Origin: Synanceia verrucosa
Lineage: Eukaryota > Chordata > Actinopteri > Perciformes > Synanceiidae
Direction: 5' to 3'
Assembly: GCA_029721515.1 (NCBI GenBank)
Contig: CM056550.1
Span: forward strand, 20,397,119 to 20,461,118
Length of the DNA: 64,000 nt
Positions 60,481-64,000 of this stretch are shown one piece after another. The notes under the pieces were generated by a model, which saw only the letters and a program-made list of their open reading frames with translations, did not search any database and had not been told where the DNA came from. Numbering within the stretch: position 1 is the stretch's first letter; every line of letters starts with the position of its first letter. Made by a program: the position numbers and the translations under genes.

Positions 60481-62867
60481 TAATCGACTGAAACTGACGG
60501 TTTGGAGAAACTGACATGATTACAGGTATGGAAGCACCAGACTCCATTGACAAAATCTGTAATTTTATCTTGCATTACACAGGAGTTGCTGGTTTACCAT
60601 TGCCTCAGTTAGTGTTAGTCACATAATAACTGTGTAGATAAGAGCTTCTGTTGTGTCTGTCTCGCACAGGTTAAATTGGTGGAAATATTCTAAATATAGC
60701 CTACATGTAAACTGATATTGATTTTTTTAAGTGGCTAAGATATGTTTTGCTGCTGCCTCCATCCACAGCGGTACATTGCTTTGCTTCCATGCCGATAATG
60801 CTGTCAGTTTTTCCAAACTGACGTATCAATCCACAAAAGACTTTTAAAGACTATAACATTACAACCCTGAAGTTACTTTACTTTCTCACTGATGAAGAAG
60901 CACCTCATGGCCTTTCTTGCTATTTCCTAGCTGCACGCTAAACACACACACAATCCCGAAGGCCTTGACACATCCTTCACTTCTCACCATTGACCTTCAG
61001 CTTATCAGGTAAGAATAGACAAGAAGTGGAGGTCAGAAGTGTTCTGCAAACATTCACACCCAGTGAAAACAAGTCCTTGTCTGTTCCGTCTGCAGCCCTG
61101 GTGTTTTCACTGCTTCAGTGCCCCCACCTATTAACCACCCACCATTTTCTATGTCAACCTGCCACGCTTCCTGCTCAATCCAGCGCTCTGGTTACACACC
61201 ACAGCTTCCTCTTTTTAAAATCAGTAGCCCCACTGTGCTTTGCTCGCTCTTCTAACTGCACAGGTCAATGGGCAAACCGTCTTTCTTTCTCCCTCTGCCC
61301 AAGCATTCAGGCCTTTATAATGGCGTCAGTTTCCTCTCATGAATTGTAGATGGAGTGACCTGTGAGGAGGGTGACCACACCAAGAGAGGAATTCAACCCT
61401 TAAATCTGATGACAGTATTAGAAATCCCCCACTGAGGTTATGGCACATTCAGATGGGAAAATCACACAGCTGATGTGCGGTTTGACTTCTTACTCTTATA
61501 GCCATGAGCCACCTTAACCCCTTCCCATCCCACTTATCACTAAGGCCTTCTTTTTAAGTAGTTCAGAGCTTTCATCGTGTTGACAGACCATATGAGCTGA
61601 TAAAATCATACTTTTCTGAGCAATTCCTTGCAAGGGTGGAGCAAAAATGCACCAGAGACAATGGTGGACTGTCTGTGTTAGAAGACACTGCAATTTAATT
61701 TCCTACAAAGGCAATTTGATTCTATTAGCCAGTTAAGCAGCAGTCTCCAAAAGAGTCCCTATTAGATTAGCCACATCATTATTATGGATAATGACACAAT
61801 TTTCAGAGCTACTTAAATGAAGAAGCTGACACTGATGTGGGTGGTTTCCACCAGACTTGACAATTCTCTCATCATGTGTTGGTAATTGGTGGTTTCATGA
61901 ATAATATGTAGTTTTTTTAGAGCACAATGGATGTTTAGAGAGATGGCTGGTGGCTGATATATAATGCTGTTACCATGTTTTTGTTGTTTTTTTTTGCACC
62001 TGATAAATGCAACAGTGAACCAAATTAACTCAAACATGTATTCAACAATGTTGTGTCTGCGCTGTCTCTGCTTAAGTAGATCTGCACTCTTTCTTCTGTG
62101 CACTAATTTTAAATAATAAACTGTATCTAAATAGATGTCAACAGGTAATTTAAAAAAAAAAAACTAAACAAATATTATTGAAAAAAAGCATTTTTTGACT
62201 CCTTTTAATAAATAATTAAAAAATAAAATAAATACACAATAATTTGTGTATTTTATCAGTTTTTGGAGGTCTATGGTTTAAAAAAAAACAATAATACTTG
62301 TTTGTAGACAACAAGAAGCTGAACATATAAGTAGAGCCACATTCACATTGTATTTATACAGTACATCGGTGTACTGTTGTTCGTTACATCTATCACGACC
62401 ATACATGTTGCATAGCAATAAGAACCTACTGACACGCTTGCATACCATGTGCATGTTTGTGTGGGGTTGCATGGTTACTACTGTGTTTGCAGTTTGATGT
62501 GGAGTGTGTCAAGTGTAGTGGAGAAGTCTCTGAGGCACTCTGTGGGCTCTATTATATTATATTACCCACACAAAGGAGGCAAATGGATACTGTGTGAGGT
62601 ACACAGAGGAAGTAGAGGCAGGCAGCAGATGACGCATATGTTGCTTTATGTTATCTTGTCTCAAGTGATTATCAATGCCAGCATTGAAGTGGACATTCCA
62701 TGCACACAAACTCCTTAATTCTGTTCTTTCACACTTCTTTAGCAACTAACCTCTCATGCTACCATTAGGTTTAATGTATGGTGGGCTTTTAGTGATTAAG
62801 AGATGAGTTCCTCTTACAACCTATTTCCAAAATGCATAGAACCACATACCTGGACACACACATACTA
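60481..62867. other. Intergenic sequence, nothing recognised
   Basis: The longest frame (60990-61349) is low-complexity-like, Ser/Leu-rich and unsupported. A/T-rich runs near 62150-62290. No RNA gene found. Confidence 0.45.
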
Positions 62868-63119
62868 TGGAAGTATAGCTGTGCCATCTGATTTTGAATT
62901 TGAATTTAAGCTGAGTCAGACTTTGAATTTTAAAACAATTGAATTTCTAGCACACATTTTCATTTCTTTTTTTTTTCTCAATGGTAAAATAAATTTATTG
63001 CAAAAAATATTCAATATCTCAAAATATTCTGTTCAATATAAGGAAATTTTCTAAAAACTTGGTGTAAAATAAAAAGTCAAAATCAAAAAAATGGCTTAAA
63101 AATTTAAAATAAAAAATTG
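62868..63119. mobile_element. Family B MITE, copy 3 (right end missing)
   Basis: Begins TGGAAGTATAGCTGTGCCAT and carries the same body (CTAGCACACATTTTCATTTC, AAATAAATTTATTGCAAAAA), then stops near 63119 before the right terminal repeat. Confidence 0.78.
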
Positions 63120-64000
63120 GATGATAGAGCCAGGGACCAATTGCATCTCCCTGGGTACCCGGGTGTTATTTTATCTATCTATCATTGACTGCTTTCTTCC
63201 TGTGACGTCACACCACACGGAGACACAGGAAACATTATCTAAGCAGAAAAGAAAATGAAATGCAGCAGATTGAGATGTGATGCTGCTGTGGACGGCTAGT
63301 GCAGGGGTGGGCAACGCGTGTCTGACAGGACAGCACAAGGGTGCATGGACTGTGGCCACCTCACCATCCCCCAACCCCTGCCCCACACTGTGATCAAGGC
63401 TGCCAGTCGCAAAACTTCCAGAGTGGGACGAGGGGTCATGAATGCAGGGCTTTGTCCCGTCCATGGTCATCACATTCCATTGGAGCCACTCGGTGGCTCA
63501 CAGCAGAGCGGAGGAGAGGGCAGGAGAGGACAGAACAGGAGGAGGAAACACTGACCAGAGCCTCTGTCTCTCATACTGTCATGCAACATCACAGAAGATC
63601 ATATCCAAGATGTGGGTCTGTACCGTATATATACAGGAAGCAATAATGTTTTAAGTGCATGGTGAGTTATATGCATGGAAAAGCTTTCTCCTCTCTCTGT
63701 GCAGCTCAAACCATTCACAAAGCCAGTGTTGGATTCACAAGCCTCTACTGGTCAACCACAGGTAGCGGGGACTCCTCTCTGCACATGAGGTCTTTCATGT
63801 TTTAATCTCTGATTGGCGGTCTGCCACTGGTGGAAGGTATGAGTCATCTGGATTGGCAGAGCGCTTGTTACTGACACAGTGAAATACAACGTATCTGTAC
63901 AGAACAGCCAAATTAATGCTTTCCATGAACTCCTCTGTTGGTGTTTTGTTCATGTCTGTTGATTTGTCTCCAACAAACCTTTGGAAAATCCTTATTTTGA
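63120..64000. other. Window end, nothing recognised
   Basis: 63300-63600 is GC-rich, with three overlapping short frames but no recognisable protein. A (CTAT)n-like run at 63172-63184. No exon supported. Confidence 0.4.

Noticed and set aside
1..64000. CRISPR arrays, operons, phage or bacterial defence genes
   Set aside because: None seen; the gene structure and repeats are those of a vertebrate nuclear genome, and the tandem repeats lack spacer architecture.

Overview
This window is vertebrate nuclear DNA, almost certainly from a ray-finned (teleost) fish. It has split genes with GT/AG introns, no operons, dinucleotide and tetranucleotide microsatellites, a fish-type tRNA-derived SINE, LINE 3' tails and many short non-autonomous DNA transposons. 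Two protein-coding genes can be supported base by base, and both are on the minus strand. One is a complete pmp22 (peripheral myelin protein 22; coding exons at 42423-42346, 42132-42039, 38121-37981 and 36381-36221; 157 aa). The other is a complete tekt3 (tektin-3; seven coding exons from 57074 down to 52267; 487 aa). The two are adjacent and in the same orientation in human 17p12, so this is a conserved vertebrate neighbourhood.

Layout. 1-34.9 kb is gene-free as far as I can see; it holds repeats, and some non-repetitive blocks could be conserved regulatory DNA. About 34.9-43.25 kb is pmp22 with its 3'UTR, introns and promoter. 43.3-52.0 kb is intergenic. 52.0-57.4 kb is tekt3 with a candidate promoter carrying a CCAAT box and an RFX X-box-like motif. 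57.4-64 kb has no convincing gene, apart from one small orphan exon-like ORF at 57713-57811.

The strongest non-genic signal is a set of miniature inverted-repeat transposable elements. Family A has TTAA-flanked ends beginning CTCTTTGAGTGCC and at least seven copies. Family B starts TGGAAGTATAACTGTGCC and has three copies. Family C is a TTAA-flanked foldback in the last pmp22 intron. Family D is a hAT-type element with perfect 8-bp target duplications; one copy carries a nested SINE. There are also single hAT-like foldbacks.

The two genes do not act in one pathway: PMP22 is a tetraspan membrane protein of myelinating glia, and tektin-3 is a structural protein of ciliary and flagellar doublet microtubules. 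I did not find an undescribed biological system here. The items most worth checking are the transposon families, the tekt3 X-box, the CA repeat beside a pmp22 splice acceptor and the orphan exon.
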